Shown here: positions 29,338-37,720 of the stretch, in pieces
Layout of the letters: each line of letters begins with the position of its first letter
Numbering within the stretch: position 1 is the stretch's first letter
Notes under the pieces: model-generated
Seen by the model: only the letters and a program-made list of their open reading frames with translations
What the model was told of the DNA's origin: nothing
Database searches by the model: none
Program-made: the position numbers and the translations under genes
Assembly (NCBI GenBank): GCA_016177735.1
Contig: JACOUS010000003.1
Location: 80,883 to 144,882 of the forward strand
DNA: 64,000 nt
Reading direction: 5' to 3'
Source: Ignavibacteriales bacterium
GTDB taxonomy: Bacteria > Bacteroidota > Ignavibacteria > Ignavibacteriales > Melioribacteraceae

Positions 29338-29835
29338 TTATTTATTTCTAAAACTTTCTTCTACAAAATCAACCGGTACTGCCATCGTTACAAGATACTT
29401 CCACACATAATCTTGTTCCTCGGCAAGTTCGTCTCGTACCGGGTAAACTTTATTTTCATAACTCGGCAGATGATTGAATATTTCGATGCCGGTAAGTGCA
29501 TTCACAACAAAGTCAACATACTCTGCCGGCATCATCACATTGAATTTTTCTGAAGGTTGGATCGGATTATCGATGAACCGAATTATCGGCGCAACATTAA
29601 TAAGCATTATTCGTTTCATCTGGACAACACTGCTATTAGTGGCACGTTCATAAGTAGAGCCGCCGTAGAGCAATCCTAAAACTCCGCGCGGAAGTTTTAA
29701 TTTGTAGCCGTCAAGAGTAGTTAATCTTTCAATACCAACTTTATCTTGTTGTTCCAATTGTTCCAACGCCGGAAGAAGAACGTCCTCAAAAACTTTTATC
29801 GCTTCTCTTATATTCTCGATTTTCACTTCGCCCAT
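29338..29835 (-). CDS. Phage protein, possibly tail completion
   Basis: 165 aa, alpha/beta, starting GEVKIENIREAIKVFEDVLLPALEQLE. No family recognised. Directly upstream of the tail-tube-like gene, where tail-terminator or connector proteins are often encoded; role inferred from position only. Confidence 0.6.
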   Translation of the reverse strand: MGEVKIENIREAIKVFEDVLLPALEQLEQQDKVGIERLTTLDGYKLKLPRGVLGLLYGGSTYERATNSSVVQMKRIMLINVAPIIRFIDNPIQPSEKFNVMMPAEYVDFVVNALTGIEIFNHLPSYENKVYPVRDELAEEQDYVWKYLVTMAVPVDFVEESFRNK

Positions 29836-29898
29836 TACTCTGTGCCCTTTGATCTATGCTCAATGCTCTTTGCTTTTTTACTCATTACTCTACGTTCG

Positions 29899-30339
29899 TC
29901 ACGCTGCACTATTTTTCGGTACTTTTAATTTCAGGAACACAAGCAAATCCGAGATGAAGCCCCACGTTGAAAGACCGTTTGCCATAAACGTTGCAGCCAG
30001 ACCGTAAATCAAGATGTAGTACCATTTAACCATCGCAAATATTCCAAACCCTAACAGTAATCCGGTACCGCTCAGAATGAAACTGACAATTGCACTCATA
30101 ACTATTGTTGCAGCGCCGGCTGTTTTAATTATTTTTTTTGCATACGATGTGAAAAACAAAACTGCTGCAGATAGACCGCTTAACGAAGTGAACATATCGG
30201 ATAAATCAACCGGTGACGGCTGATCGATCTGCTGTACTACTTCGTCTGCAGCTTGTGCAATTGACAACGGTGGTAATAAGAACAAACCGATTGCCGCTGC
30301 AATTAAAAAAAATGCGGGTGGAAAAATTTTCTTTTTCAT
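29899..30339 (-). CDS. Multi-TM phage membrane protein (holin candidate)
   Basis: 146 aa with a Sec-like N-terminal segment ending IAQAAD and about three further TM helices (around residues 55-70, 78-100 and 105-125). It lies in a membrane-protein cluster (30367-31014 and 31079-31513) that includes the endolysin, so a holin or pore role in lysis is likely. A classical holin start motif is not evident. Confidence 0.6.
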   Translation of the reverse strand: MKKKIFPPAFFLIAAAIGLFLLPPLSIAQAADEVVQQIDQPSPVDLSDMFTSLSGLSAAVLFFTSYAKKIIKTAGAATIVMSAIVSFILSGTGLLLGFGIFAMVKWYYILIYGLAATFMANGLSTWGFISDLLVFLKLKVPKNSAA

Positions 30340-30366
30340 TTTTTTTTGCTCCTCTTTGTTATTGAA

Positions 30367-31014
30367 TTATAATTCATAACTGATTCCGATACCGGCATAC
30401 ACATCAAATGTTTTTGTAAAGGCTCCGACTCCAAACGATACGTTCGGACTAATCTTGAATCGCTCAAAAAAACTTTTCTTTCTTTCAACAATTTCTTTGT
30501 TGTTAATTTTTATCGTTGTCTCTTCCTTTTTGTTGAAAGATTTATGATTAATAACCAGGAGTTGCACAACTTCGGGCAGCGGTTTATTACTAAGAACCGC
30601 TGTGTGAACACTGATACTGTCAATCACAAATCCGGATGAATCTCTCGTCACAAAGTTTGTGTCCATATCACTCACATACGCATATCTTGAATCTGATCCT
30701 ATGGAATCAGATTGAACAACGTCAAGGTCTCGATCTTGCTTTTCGCCCCCTAAGTTAGGTAGATGTGGTGTCTGGAATTTGACCAACAGATTTTTATAGA
30801 CTGCATCAAGAGAATCAGCTAATATTTTTTTTATTTTTCCAACATGAACTGCCGTAAAAGTATTTTGCCTAACAGTAATTTTAGTTGTAGTTGTCTCTGT
30901 TGTATCTGATTCTGTGTTGGCAACTTCATACTTACTCGTACATTCTCGCGTTAAGAAAAAAGTAAATAAAGCCGTTATAACAATTGCAATTAATATTTTG
31001 TTACTGTCTTTCAC
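30367..31014 (-). CDS. Membrane-anchored lysis-region protein (spanin-like position)
   Basis: 215 aa with one N-terminal TM anchor (IVITALFTFFLTREC), a long polar periplasmic part with Thr/Asp-rich stretches, and a C-terminal strand pattern ending YAGIGISYEL that resembles an outer-membrane-type beta signature. It lies next to the endolysin, so it could be the inner/outer membrane-spanning lysis component. No spanin motif was recognised. Confidence 0.5.
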   Translation of the reverse strand: MKDSNKILIAIVITALFTFFLTRECTSKYEVANTESDTTETTTTKITVRQNTFTAVHVGKIKKILADSLDAVYKNLLVKFQTPHLPNLGGEKQDRDLDVVQSDSIGSDSRYAYVSDMDTNFVTRDSSGFVIDSISVHTAVLSNKPLPEVVQLLVINHKSFNKKEETTIKINNKEIVERKKSFFERFKISPNVSFGVGAFTKTFDVYAGIGISYEL

Positions 31015-31078
31015 TCTTTGTCCTCTGCTATTTGCTTTTCACTCTTCACTCTACATTCATCACTCTGCACTCTTTGCA

Positions 31079-31513
31079 CTATCCTTTGAACAAATAAATT
31101 CCGTTGTGACTGATGTTCCGGAAATCTATATGCACCCAGCTAACATCCAATTCCATCGCACAGATTTCGTTAAACGGGAATTCGTTCTGATGAGCGATAA
31201 TATACTTTCTCACTTCGTCTGCACTCATTTCCCTAACATTGAAATCAACTGCTCTTCCGAAGCGGTGCTGTGAATAGTCTGCGCCGGTTTTGTCCGCCGG
31301 TCTTCTTAATCCGCGAGAATCATAAGGTCCGCCAACATGCCAATTATTAATCGTGATCGGCTTATTGAAGTGCTCTCGAATTCCGTCGATTGTTTTTAGT
31401 AAGCGTACATCGAAGAACATCAACGCGCTTTCGCCGAACGTTGCGAAGGTCTCTTTATCAACAAGTTCTCTTGTCAAAAAATGTTTTGGTTTATAGAATT
31501 CTCTCATCGTCAT
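31079..31513 (-). CDS. Endolysin: D-Ala-D-Ala carboxypeptidase-like, peptidase M15
   Basis: 144 aa, a single M15A-type domain. The zinc motif is visible as SQHRFGRAVDFNV (His and Asp ligands) with the second His in SWVHIDFRN. Such enzymes cut peptide bonds in peptidoglycan. It is the lysis enzyme of the late operon, next to putative holin and spanin genes. Its start overlaps the preceding gene's end. Confidence 0.9.
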   Translation of the reverse strand: MTMREFYKPKHFLTRELVDKETFATFGESALMFFDVRLLKTIDGIREHFNKPITINNWHVGGPYDSRGLRRPADKTGADYSQHRFGRAVDFNVREMSADEVRKYIIAHQNEFPFNEICAMELDVSWVHIDFRNISHNGIYLFKG

Positions 31514-31682
31514 TTCCTTTATCTATTTCTTTCAGCAGATTAATCCTCAATTCGATCTGCGTTTTCAAATCGCTCAGTTCTTTAATCGATTCTTCATTGC
31601 TTAACCGATCCGATTCAAATATTTTGTCAACCGTTACTAACGCATCTTTGTAAAGCCTATCCTTGACACTTCCTTTCGTCAT
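31491..31682 (-). CDS. Small helical phage protein
   Basis: 63 aa, charged, helical, with coiled-coil pattern (ESIKELSDLKTQIELRINLLKEID). It overlaps the endolysin start by 23 nt. Not recognised. Possibly a lysis regulator or structural accessory. Confidence 0.55.
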   Translation of the reverse strand: MTKGSVKDRLYKDALVTVDKIFESDRLSNEESIKELSDLKTQIELRINLLKEIDKGNDDERIL

Positions 31683-31684
31683 GA

Positions 31685-31852
31685 TTAATTATCCAGCTGT
31701 TCGTCATCGATTGTAACGAACCTTTCTTTCGTCTTTTGATTTAACGCTTCGGCAATCTTTTCAGCGATTCCTTTTCTTGCTTCTTCTTTTTTCAAATCGG
31801 CATCGCAAAATTGAATTAACACTTTTTCTATTTTTTTAGTATCAACTTTCAT
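31685..31852 (-). CDS. Small phage protein, hypothetical
   Basis: 55 aa from the ATG at 31852, two nucleotides after the stop of the DUF1320 gene and behind GGAAG; a longer version from 31879 would overlap that gene. Helical and charged (KKIEKVLIQFCDADLKKEEARK). Not recognised. Confidence 0.5.
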   Translation of the reverse strand: MKVDTKKIEKVLIQFCDADLKKEEARKGIAEKIAEALNQKTKERFVTIDDEQLDN

Positions 31853-31853
31853 A

Positions 31854-32324
31854 TCAGAACATCTTCCAGAAATTGTCACTAAAGTATCTGTCGCTTGCCG
31901 TTTTGTTTACTCTGATTTCTCCGGAAATCCCTTGCGTATCCGGTGCCGCCGGTTCAAGATCGAGAGTTGTTTCGCCGCGCTGTATTTGTTGTAATTGTTT
32001 TGTTGAATCGTTGAAAATTTTCTGCTCGCTTTCCGGCATACTGTCGCGCATTCTTCGTTTTTTAATATTGTAAATAACCATGTCATCGCTAATCGATTGA
32101 ATCGTTGTCGAAGTCTGGCTTAAAGGAAGTTTATATCTCCCTCGTAGTGAGTCGTTAATTCCTTCTGCAACTTCATTTGCTATTTGACTAAACCTCTCAA
32201 CAACCGGATCAGCCGGGTCAGTTAAATCGATTAGATCCTGCTGTCTCGATTCATCATCTAATAGTTGAATGAGAATACGCTGATCAATTTTTTTACTTAT
32301 GCCGTCAACTGTTGAATAAGCCAT
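31854..32324 (-). CDS. DUF1320 head-tail connector protein (Mu gp36-like)
   Basis: 156 aa. The opening AYSTVDGISKKIDQRILIQLLDD followed by VERFSQIANEVAEGINDSLRGRYKLPLS matches the DUF1320 pattern (helical, with an R-Y-x-x-P-L motif). In Mu this protein (gp36) belongs to the head completion/connector group. Its ATG overlaps the stop of the previous small gene by one nucleotide, indicating coupling. Confidence 0.85.
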   Translation of the reverse strand: MAYSTVDGISKKIDQRILIQLLDDESRQQDLIDLTDPADPVVERFSQIANEVAEGINDSLRGRYKLPLSQTSTTIQSISDDMVIYNIKKRRMRDSMPESEQKIFNDSTKQLQQIQRGETTLDLEPAAPDTQGISGEIRVNKTASDRYFSDNFWKMF

Positions 32325-32515
32325 TAGTCCTTACTCGTGATCTTGTTCTTGTTTATACTCTTATTTTTTTTATAGACTTTGAATATTACTTTGAACGCAA
32401 AGGCAACCCGGTGAAAAATATTTTCCGCACAAACCGTTTCGAGAACGTTACCAAGATTAATTTTATAATTCTTTGTTGCATATTTCCGGAGTTTCTTTAC
32501 TAAACCGTTGTTCAT
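32324..32515 (-). CDS. Small basic phage protein
   Basis: 63 aa, basic, with a hydrophobic helix (NIFHRVAFAFKVIFKVY). It has a good ribosome-binding site (AGAGGAAT) and an overlapping stop/start with DUF1320 (TAATG). Not recognised; the context is head completion. Confidence 0.55.
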   Translation of the reverse strand: MNNGLVKKLRKYATKNYKINLGNVLETVCAENIFHRVAFAFKVIFKVYKKNKSINKNKITSKD

Positions 32516-32761
32516 ATATTCCTCTTATAAAACTCGGGAGGTAAACCCGTGTCTTAAACCTCCACACAACTTTTCGGATGTACACAGTTTTTATGTTGCT
32601 GTCAGCAGATTTTAACCGCCTCTTCTTGCAAAACATCAGCACTCGAAGAAGTAACCTTTACTGATTGCATACCCTCAGTTAAAACGAATCCGCTATCTCA
32701 TTGGGTTTAATATTAGTGTAGCACAAAGTATTGCACTCACTACATTTTTTTTTTAGAACAG

Positions 32762-32791
32762 AAAGGTGAGATGAAGAACTTCTCACCTTTT
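32762..32791. terminator. Hairpin downstream of the capsid gene
   Basis: AAAGGTGAG pairs with CTCACCTTT across ~11 bases just after the major capsid stop. It could lower read-through into the distal tail genes. The T-run on the minus strand is weak. Confidence 0.5.
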
Positions 32792-32809
32792 ACTTTTTAC
32801 ATTTTATTT

Positions 32810-33850
32810 CTACGCGACCGTGGCGTAAATGTTTGCATCCGGTTGATGACAAACTGGAAGCGGATCCGATTCAACAATCAGATTCAATCCCGCTGGATCA
32901 TCTTCTGCTTTGTCCTTTGAGAAATACTTAGCCATTGTTAAAGGGATTTCTTCGATTGCTGCAAAGTGAATTCTATTATCCGCAGAAGTAGAAGCAAGTA
33001 TTACAACACCATCTGGAATAAATTGTTGTTCATTGCCATCAACGTCAGTATATGTAGCATCATACATGTAATGGACCATCCCGTCTAATTCGGCGGTTTT
33101 AATAGCTCCCATTTCTAAAACCAATTGATCAGTCTTAACATCACCAAGATTGATGTTTTTCTTGTCAAGATATTTTAGAACTTCCTCTGCTTTCAAGAAC
33201 AATTCAAATGTTGTTGAATTATAGAGAACGATGGTTGGCACCTTGCCGCTTGCTTTGTATGCCTTGTTTCTCCATGCACGCAAATTGGCGAGTGGCGTAC
33301 ATGTAGTCGGCGCGTCCCACTTATTAGTGCCCGTAAGAGTTGGTTTATTCGCAGATGGCATGCCCATATCAATTGAGAATTGTAAATCTGGTTGAGTTAT
33401 AGTATAACCACCGGTTAGTGCTTTCATACACATGAATTCGATTGTCCGGTCTATAATATCTTTCAAGTCTTTTTGTTCAATCGCAACTTTTTTCTTTCTT
33501 GCTTCTTCAACTGGATTTTTCCCGGCACTGCCTGGAACGAAAATTGAATCACCCGCAGCTCTCAATCCAAGATCACTCGGTGTCAAAAACTTTTTTAATC
33601 TTATTGATGGGGGTTGGATTGTTTGCGATTTCAATCCGGTGTTACTCATCATCTTAGCCGGGTTACCACGCTTTACAAACGGCGCAATTTTCTTGCCGCC
33701 AACAATTATATCTACAAGAACCGAAGTTGTCGGATACTCTGGTTCTCTGCCTTTGAAGATTGTACTTCGGATAAAGCTCGGTACTGAGATCATAGAATTG
33801 ACAGCTTCAGTAAGAGACACATATCCGAAGGTTGGGATTGTGTTTGACAT
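32810..33850 (-). CDS. Major capsid protein (lambda gpE family)
   Basis: 346 aa. Motifs of the phage capsid E family are seen: an N-terminal part with VPSFIRSTIFKGR and VLVDIIVGGKKIAPFVKRG, then IEQKDLKDIIDRTIEFMCMKALTGG, a P-domain with PTIVLYNSTTFELFLK and the C-terminal LIVESDPLPVCHQPDANIYA. Mu itself uses an unrelated-looking capsid (gpT), so this is a mosaic choice within a Mu-like genome. It follows a DUF2190 decoration-type gene and the protease. Confidence 0.88.
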   Translation of the reverse strand: MSNTIPTFGYVSLTEAVNSMISVPSFIRSTIFKGREPEYPTTSVLVDIIVGGKKIAPFVKRGNPAKMMSNTGLKSQTIQPPSIRLKKFLTPSDLGLRAAGDSIFVPGSAGKNPVEEARKKKVAIEQKDLKDIIDRTIEFMCMKALTGGYTITQPDLQFSIDMGMPSANKPTLTGTNKWDAPTTCTPLANLRAWRNKAYKASGKVPTIVLYNSTTFELFLKAEEVLKYLDKKNINLGDVKTDQLVLEMGAIKTAELDGMVHYMYDATYTDVDGNEQQFIPDGVVILASTSADNRIHFAAIEEIPLTMAKYFSKDKAEDDPAGLNLIVESDPLPVCHQPDANIYATVA

Positions 33851-33889
33851 TTTGTCCTCGCGATTAATTATTATACTTTATATACTTCG

Positions 33890-34243
33890 TTAAAAAACAC
33901 TGCCAACGAATATCGGTGTTCCTTCGAAATCGACTTTTGCCGCAGCATCGAGACCGGTTAATGCCGCTTCATTGAAATGACCGCTTGCATATGCAACCGC
34001 TTCAACATCGGCGTTTGTAGCGTCAACATCTCCGGCAAGAATTAATTTTGCTGTTTCGCTTCCGTCGACGGCTCCGTTATTGTATGTAGTATATTTACCT
34101 GAAGCAGTTATCTTACCAAGCACGGTGCCTTTGCCCAGCACACCGGCTCCCGAAACAATTGTGACCGGCTGGAATACTCTCGGAAACTCGCCTGCTAACA
34201 GTTGCACGCTGTTGCTGGTTTGTGTGTTTACTAATTCTTCCAT
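33890..34243 (-). CDS. DUF2190/head decoration protein (lambda D-like)
   Basis: 117 aa, Ala/Gly/Thr/Val-rich and beta-rich: GEFPRVFQPVTIVSGAGVLGKGTVLGKITASGKYTTY (quoted in parts in the literature of this family) then AKLILAGDVDATNADVEAVAYASGHFNEAAL. This pattern is typical of head-decoration proteins that sit next to gpE-type capsid genes. It lies 39 nt before the capsid start. Confidence 0.8.
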   Translation of the reverse strand: MEELVNTQTSNSVQLLAGEFPRVFQPVTIVSGAGVLGKGTVLGKITASGKYTTYNNGAVDGSETAKLILAGDVDATNADVEAVAYASGHFNEAALTGLDAAAKVDFEGTPIFVGSVF

Positions 34244-34316
34244 CTTGATACCTCGTTAAATAATTATTAAAAATTCTTTTTGCTCTTTGTGCTTCGTAAC
34301 TCGTATTTTGTACTTG

Positions 34317-34802
34317 TCACTGCTTCTTCGGGTTAACAAAAGCCGCTATCTCCGCACCAACCTTTTGATACTCGGTAAGACTGTGGTCTCCGGCGTTTCG
34401 CGTTGTTGCAAACTCGCTCATTTCTATTTTATCTGGGAGTTGCTTAAGAGTTCCTTTCAGGAAATCAAAAGCATTGAATTGAATTTTTATTGTGGGGTTC
34501 TCTGCCGCCGAGAATTCGAGTGTTCCTTTTTCTTGTGCGGCAAGAAGAAGGTTGACAACTTTCTCTTTTTCTGCGGGTAGTATTTTTAATTTCATTTCCG
34601 GCGATTCGCAGAATGCAAGAACTTCATTTTTGTTTTTCTCAAGCTGCGCCGAAGAAATTGTTTGAGTTGCGGTCTGCAGTTCTGCTTTCGTTGAGCTTAA
34701 ATCTGTTACTAACTGTTGATTCTCATTTTGTAAAGCTTCAAGTGCCGCTTTCAATTGAGGTTCAATTTGACTAAGATCAAACTTGCTTAAATCGATTTTC
34801 AT
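34317..34802 (-). CDS. Possible nested scaffold (Mu gpZ-like internal start)
   Basis: 161 aa, in frame with the protease gene. The internal ATG at 34802 has its own GGAG ribosome-binding site and begins MKIDLSKFDLSQIEPQLKAA, exactly where the coiled-coil scaffold begins. Mu makes its scaffold (gpZ) from an internal start in gene I. Confidence 0.5.
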   Translation of the reverse strand: MKIDLSKFDLSQIEPQLKAALEALQNENQQLVTDLSSTKAELQTATQTISSAQLEKNKNEVLAFCESPEMKLKILPAEKEKVVNLLLAAQEKGTLEFSAAENPTIKIQFNAFDFLKGTLKQLPDKIEMSEFATTRNAGDHSLTEYQKVGAEIAAFVNPKKQ

Positions 34803-35498
34803 TTTTTTTTCTCCGTTTGTATTTATTGAAAATTGACTCACTTCTGGCTTTCCCGTTTCCGCCTTCTCGAATATTGTTGGTGCGTTCCCCGTCTCGTCAA
34901 TATCCCATTCAGGGAATAACTCGTCTGCTTCTTCTTTACCAAACTTTTCGATCCATTTGTTTTTTAGATTTCTAAAAATGTTTTTGATGTTGCGGAACGG
35001 CCATTGTGATACTTCGTACTTTTCAAACTCGTATTTGTCATCTTCAATTGCAGCAAAGTGGTTTTCGATCTCTGGCAGCGATAATTGCAGATTTATATTT
35101 TTTGCACTGGGCTCTATACTAAAACTGTAACTCCCGAGCCCATCAACAGCCGGCGCAATCTCTTTCGGTAAAAAGCCAATGTGGCTTAACGCAAGAGTAT
35201 TTTCATCTATTGAAACACTTCTCCCCGGAAGTTCACCGGCATTGACAGTATTCTTGAACTTCTCTTCTACTTTTTTTGGCAACGCAAATAAATATTTACC
35301 TATTCGTTTAAGCTCGCTTATCGTACCGAAACCAAGTTTATCATAATGCGGATGCTCAACTACGAATTGCGGCTCTTTCGATAGGTCAGTGTTTGCAATA
35401 ATTTTATCGAGATCCCTTTCTTCAAACGTTACAAGCTTTCCGTTTTTCGCAGTGAATTTTCCTGTCTTCAGTATCGGCATCCATTTATAATTCTTCAC
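34317..35498 (-). CDS. Prohead protease/scaffold (Mu gpI-like)
   Basis: 393 aa. The N-terminal ~230 residues resemble Mu gpI-type phage proteases (GKFTAKNGKLVTFEERDLDKI, VVEHPHYDKLGFGTISEL, LPGRSVSIDE). A linker with many Glu/Pro precedes a coiled-coil half (LKAALEALQNENQQLVTDL, about residues 233-393) that looks like a scaffold. An in-frame ATG at 34802, behind GGAG and eight nt of spacing, would give a 161-aa scaffold alone, as with Mu I/Z. First gene of the minus-strand late operon. Confidence 0.82.
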   Translation of the reverse strand: MKNYKWMPILKTGKFTAKNGKLVTFEERDLDKIIANTDLSKEPQFVVEHPHYDKLGFGTISELKRIGKYLFALPKKVEEKFKNTVNAGELPGRSVSIDENTLALSHIGFLPKEIAPAVDGLGSYSFSIEPSAKNINLQLSLPEIENHFAAIEDDKYEFEKYEVSQWPFRNIKNIFRNLKNKWIEKFGKEEADELFPEWDIDETGNAPTIFEKAETGKPEVSQFSINTNGEKKMKIDLSKFDLSQIEPQLKAALEALQNENQQLVTDLSSTKAELQTATQTISSAQLEKNKNEVLAFCESPEMKLKILPAEKEKVVNLLLAAQEKGTLEFSAAENPTIKIQFNAFDFLKGTLKQLPDKIEMSEFATTRNAGDHSLTEYQKVGAEIAAFVNPKKQ

Positions 35499-35649
35499 GT
35501 GATTTTCCTCTGCGTAATTTCATTTTACATATGCAACTTACTGCGCGGCCCTATGGATACATTTTGAACCTTTCAAAATATTTCTGCCGATTCAATTATT
35601 AGTTTGTCATCATGAATTTTATTTCGTCGACTAACAACGCGAGGGTATA

Positions 35650-36036
35650 ATGCTGCTTACATTATTATTCCATCTTATGACGGTGCTGCAAGTTGTACAA
35701 AGTGTTCCGCAAAAAACAACCGAAAGTTATTTGCTTGAAACTGCTCTCACTAACGGGAGTATCGGTGCTATTCTGTTCGTGATTTGGTTTCTCACTTTCA
35801 AATTCACACAACGCCAATTCGAGTTTGCACTTAAACAGAATCAAGACCAATTCGATAAAGCACTTAAACAAATTGAAATTCAGCATAGAGAGAATCTCGA
35901 GGAAAGCAGACGCACCAACGATAAATTGTTTGAAGTGATACGTAAAGATGCGGAATATAAAGAAGTACTCGCCGGTGTTCTTACCGAAATGAAAAAAATT
36001 TTAATTGAACATCAAGATATGTATAGGAGAGGTTAG
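35650..36036 (+). CDS. Holin-like membrane protein with coiled coil
   Basis: 128 aa. One or two hydrophobic segments at the N-terminus (LLFHLMTVLQVV, then GAILFVIWFLTFKF) precede a long charged coiled coil (residues about 50-110). This BhlA/holin-like layout is common in phage lysis proteins, but it may instead be a membrane-linked late regulator. First gene of the plus-strand late operon, divergent from the protease. Confidence 0.6.
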   Translation: MLLTLLFHLMTVLQVVQSVPQKTTESYLLETALTNGSIGAILFVIWFLTFKFTQRQFEFALKQNQDQFDKALKQIEIQHRENLEESRRTNDKLFEVIRKDAEYKEVLAGVLTEMKKILIEHQDMYRRG

Positions 36037-36037
36037 C

Positions 36038-36289
36038 ATGTTTGAACGTGAACAAGCCATCGGAAGATTTGAGATACTCAAAAAACAAATCTACGAGCTC
36101 GGCATAAAGGCTCAGTCTCTTGTAAAAGATATTCATGAGGAGGTTGAATCCTTTCTCTCGGATAAAGACTTCACCACCATGGATTTTGTGAAAGTCGAAA
36201 CGCTTGCAAAAGAATTGCAATCATTACAGATCGACTACAAAGAGAAAGCCGGGAAGATGGAACAGATAAAATCAACCTATAATCTTTAA
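36038..36289 (+). CDS. Small coiled-coil phage protein
   Basis: 83 aa from the ATG at 36038, behind AGGAGAGGTTAGC. It is all-helical and charged (IGRFEILKKQIYELGIKAQSLV). It follows the holin-like gene by 1 nt and precedes the small terminase. Not recognised; role unknown. Confidence 0.6.
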   Translation: MFEREQAIGRFEILKKQIYELGIKAQSLVKDIHEEVESFLSDKDFTTMDFVKVETLAKELQSLQIDYKEKAGKMEQIKSTYNL

Positions 36290-36301
36290 CGTGAGGGCTG
36301 A

Positions 36302-36700
36302 ATGCGCGACCCGGCGGTAAGAGAAAAAGCTAAAGAACTTTTTGTTGAGAATGGTTTCAGTATGGATACGATCCTAACTCTTCTTGATGGCGAGGTATCC
36401 AGAAAGACACTTTATAATTGGAGGGAACAAGATGGCTGGGGTGAGCTGAGAATTTCACGCGCACAAAGACAGCAGAACCGAAGGCAAAGATTGGAAGCAC
36501 TGCTCGATAAATTAATGGACGAAGCAGAGACCGCCACAAATCCTCGGTTGATTTTTTCAATTGGCAAAATTATAGCGGCTTTGAAATCTATATCGACATT
36601 TGAATTCACAGAAGAGAAACAAGAAAAGGAGACAACTATTAAAAAAGGATTTACAAAAGATAATCTTGAACTTCTGGAAAAGGAACTTGGCGTTTTGTAG
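36302..36700 (+). CDS. Terminase small subunit (Mu gp27/DUF1804-like)
   Basis: 132 aa. An N-terminal helix-turn-helix (VREKAKELFVENGFSMDTIL, then EVSRKTLYNWREQDGW) is followed by a basic helix and a C-terminal helical oligomerisation region. It matches the pattern of Mu-type small terminases, which select DNA for packaging with the large subunit at 37721-39082. Confidence 0.75.
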   Translation: MRDPAVREKAKELFVENGFSMDTILTLLDGEVSRKTLYNWREQDGWGELRISRAQRQQNRRQRLEALLDKLMDEAETATNPRLIFSIGKIIAALKSISTFEFTEEKQEKETTIKKGFTKDNLELLEKELGVL

Positions 36701-36707
36701 CTGTCCA

Positions 36708-36739
36708 CTCTTTCTGATTAGGAGGGTAGGGGTAAGGTC
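36708..36739. repeat. Dispersed repeat family C, weak copy
   Basis: Segment ending GGAGGGTAGGGGTAAGGTC just after the small terminase gene, related to the copies at 27671 and 42744. The ~225-nt region between 36701 and 36927 holds this and no gene that I can support. Confidence 0.45.
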
Positions 36740-36927
36740 AAAACGCTCATAAATCGCTTGTACGGCGCGGCATCCTCCAGAAAAAGTACTTTCCACGCCG
36801 AAGGTTATTAATCGCTATTAAACACGTTTCTGCTAAAATTAAACGCACCATGAACAACAGTTTAGGAATATCCGCTTTGGAACACACGGGAAACAGAAAA
36901 TATTCTTATTCACAATTCGGAGTTAAA

Positions 36928-37677
36928 ATGGATTCACTTATTTCCTGGGTGGGCGGCAAAAAACAATTAAGAGAAAAAATAGCAAGCCACATACCTCCTA
37001 ACATAAACACTTACGTAGAAGCCTTCGGCGGCGCCGGCTGGTTACTATTCTATAAAAATCGCTGGGCAGAAGTGGAAGTTTACAATGATAAAGACCGGCG
37101 GCTTGTTAATCTTTTTAGAATTGCAAAGTATCATCCGGAGGCTCTCAAAAAAGAAATGGAGTTTAATCTTCATTCGAGAGAAATGTTCAAGGATTTTAGA
37201 TTACAGGAAGGTCTCACCGATGTTCAGAGAGCCGCACGCTTTTTCTATTTAATAAAAAGATCGTTCGGCGCAAAGGGAATGCATTTCGGTACATCTGCAA
37301 AATCCAACTCTGCCAAATCGAATGAAAATATCCTTGCATCGATAATGAATGTTGCTAAGCGGCTCGATAGAGTGACAATCGAAAATCTCGACTATAAAGA
37401 TATTTTCAAAATCTACGATACGGAAGAAACTTTTTTCTTCCTCGATCCTCCATACCGCTACGGACAACAGTACGAAGTCGGCAGAATGAACTACGAAGAA
37501 TTTCTCTGTAATCTCACAAAACTCAAAGGGAAATTTTTGCTCACTATTGATGACTGCAAAGAAAATGTCGAGATGTTCAAGCAGTTCAATATAAAAAAAG
37601 TATCGCGCGCTAACGGAATAAACAGGAAACGGATTGTAAACAACCGCTTCAAAGAATTATTTGTGATGAATTATTAA
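36928..37677 (+). CDS. Dam-family adenine-N6 DNA methyltransferase (phage)
   Basis: 249 aa from the ATG at 36928, behind CGGAGTTAAA; an upstream ATG in the same frame would add 26 residues. Alpha-class order: FxGxG motif at the start (VEAFGGAGWLLFYK, about residue 30) and catalytic DPPY at residues 173-176 (FFFLDPPYRYGQQY). Phage Dam enzymes protect DNA from host restriction or regulate phage promoters. It sits within the head operon between small and large terminase. Confidence 0.9.
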   Translation: MDSLISWVGGKKQLREKIASHIPPNINTYVEAFGGAGWLLFYKNRWAEVEVYNDKDRRLVNLFRIAKYHPEALKKEMEFNLHSREMFKDFRLQEGLTDVQRAARFFYLIKRSFGAKGMHFGTSAKSNSAKSNENILASIMNVAKRLDRVTIENLDYKDIFKIYDTEETFFFLDPPYRYGQQYEVGRMNYEEFLCNLTKLKGKFLLTIDDCKENVEMFKQFNIKKVSRANGINRKRIVNNRFKELFVMNY

Positions 37678-37679
37678 TT

Positions 37680-37707
37680 GTAGAGACGCATCGCTGATGC
37701 GTCTCCG
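37680..37707. repeat. Palindromic repeat family A, copy 2
   Basis: GTAGAGACGCATC and its complement around GCT form a 28-nt stem-loop. It lies between the Dam gene and the large terminase start, so it could fold in the mRNA leader. Confidence 0.8.
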
Positions 37708-37720
37708 TTTAAAACAAAAC

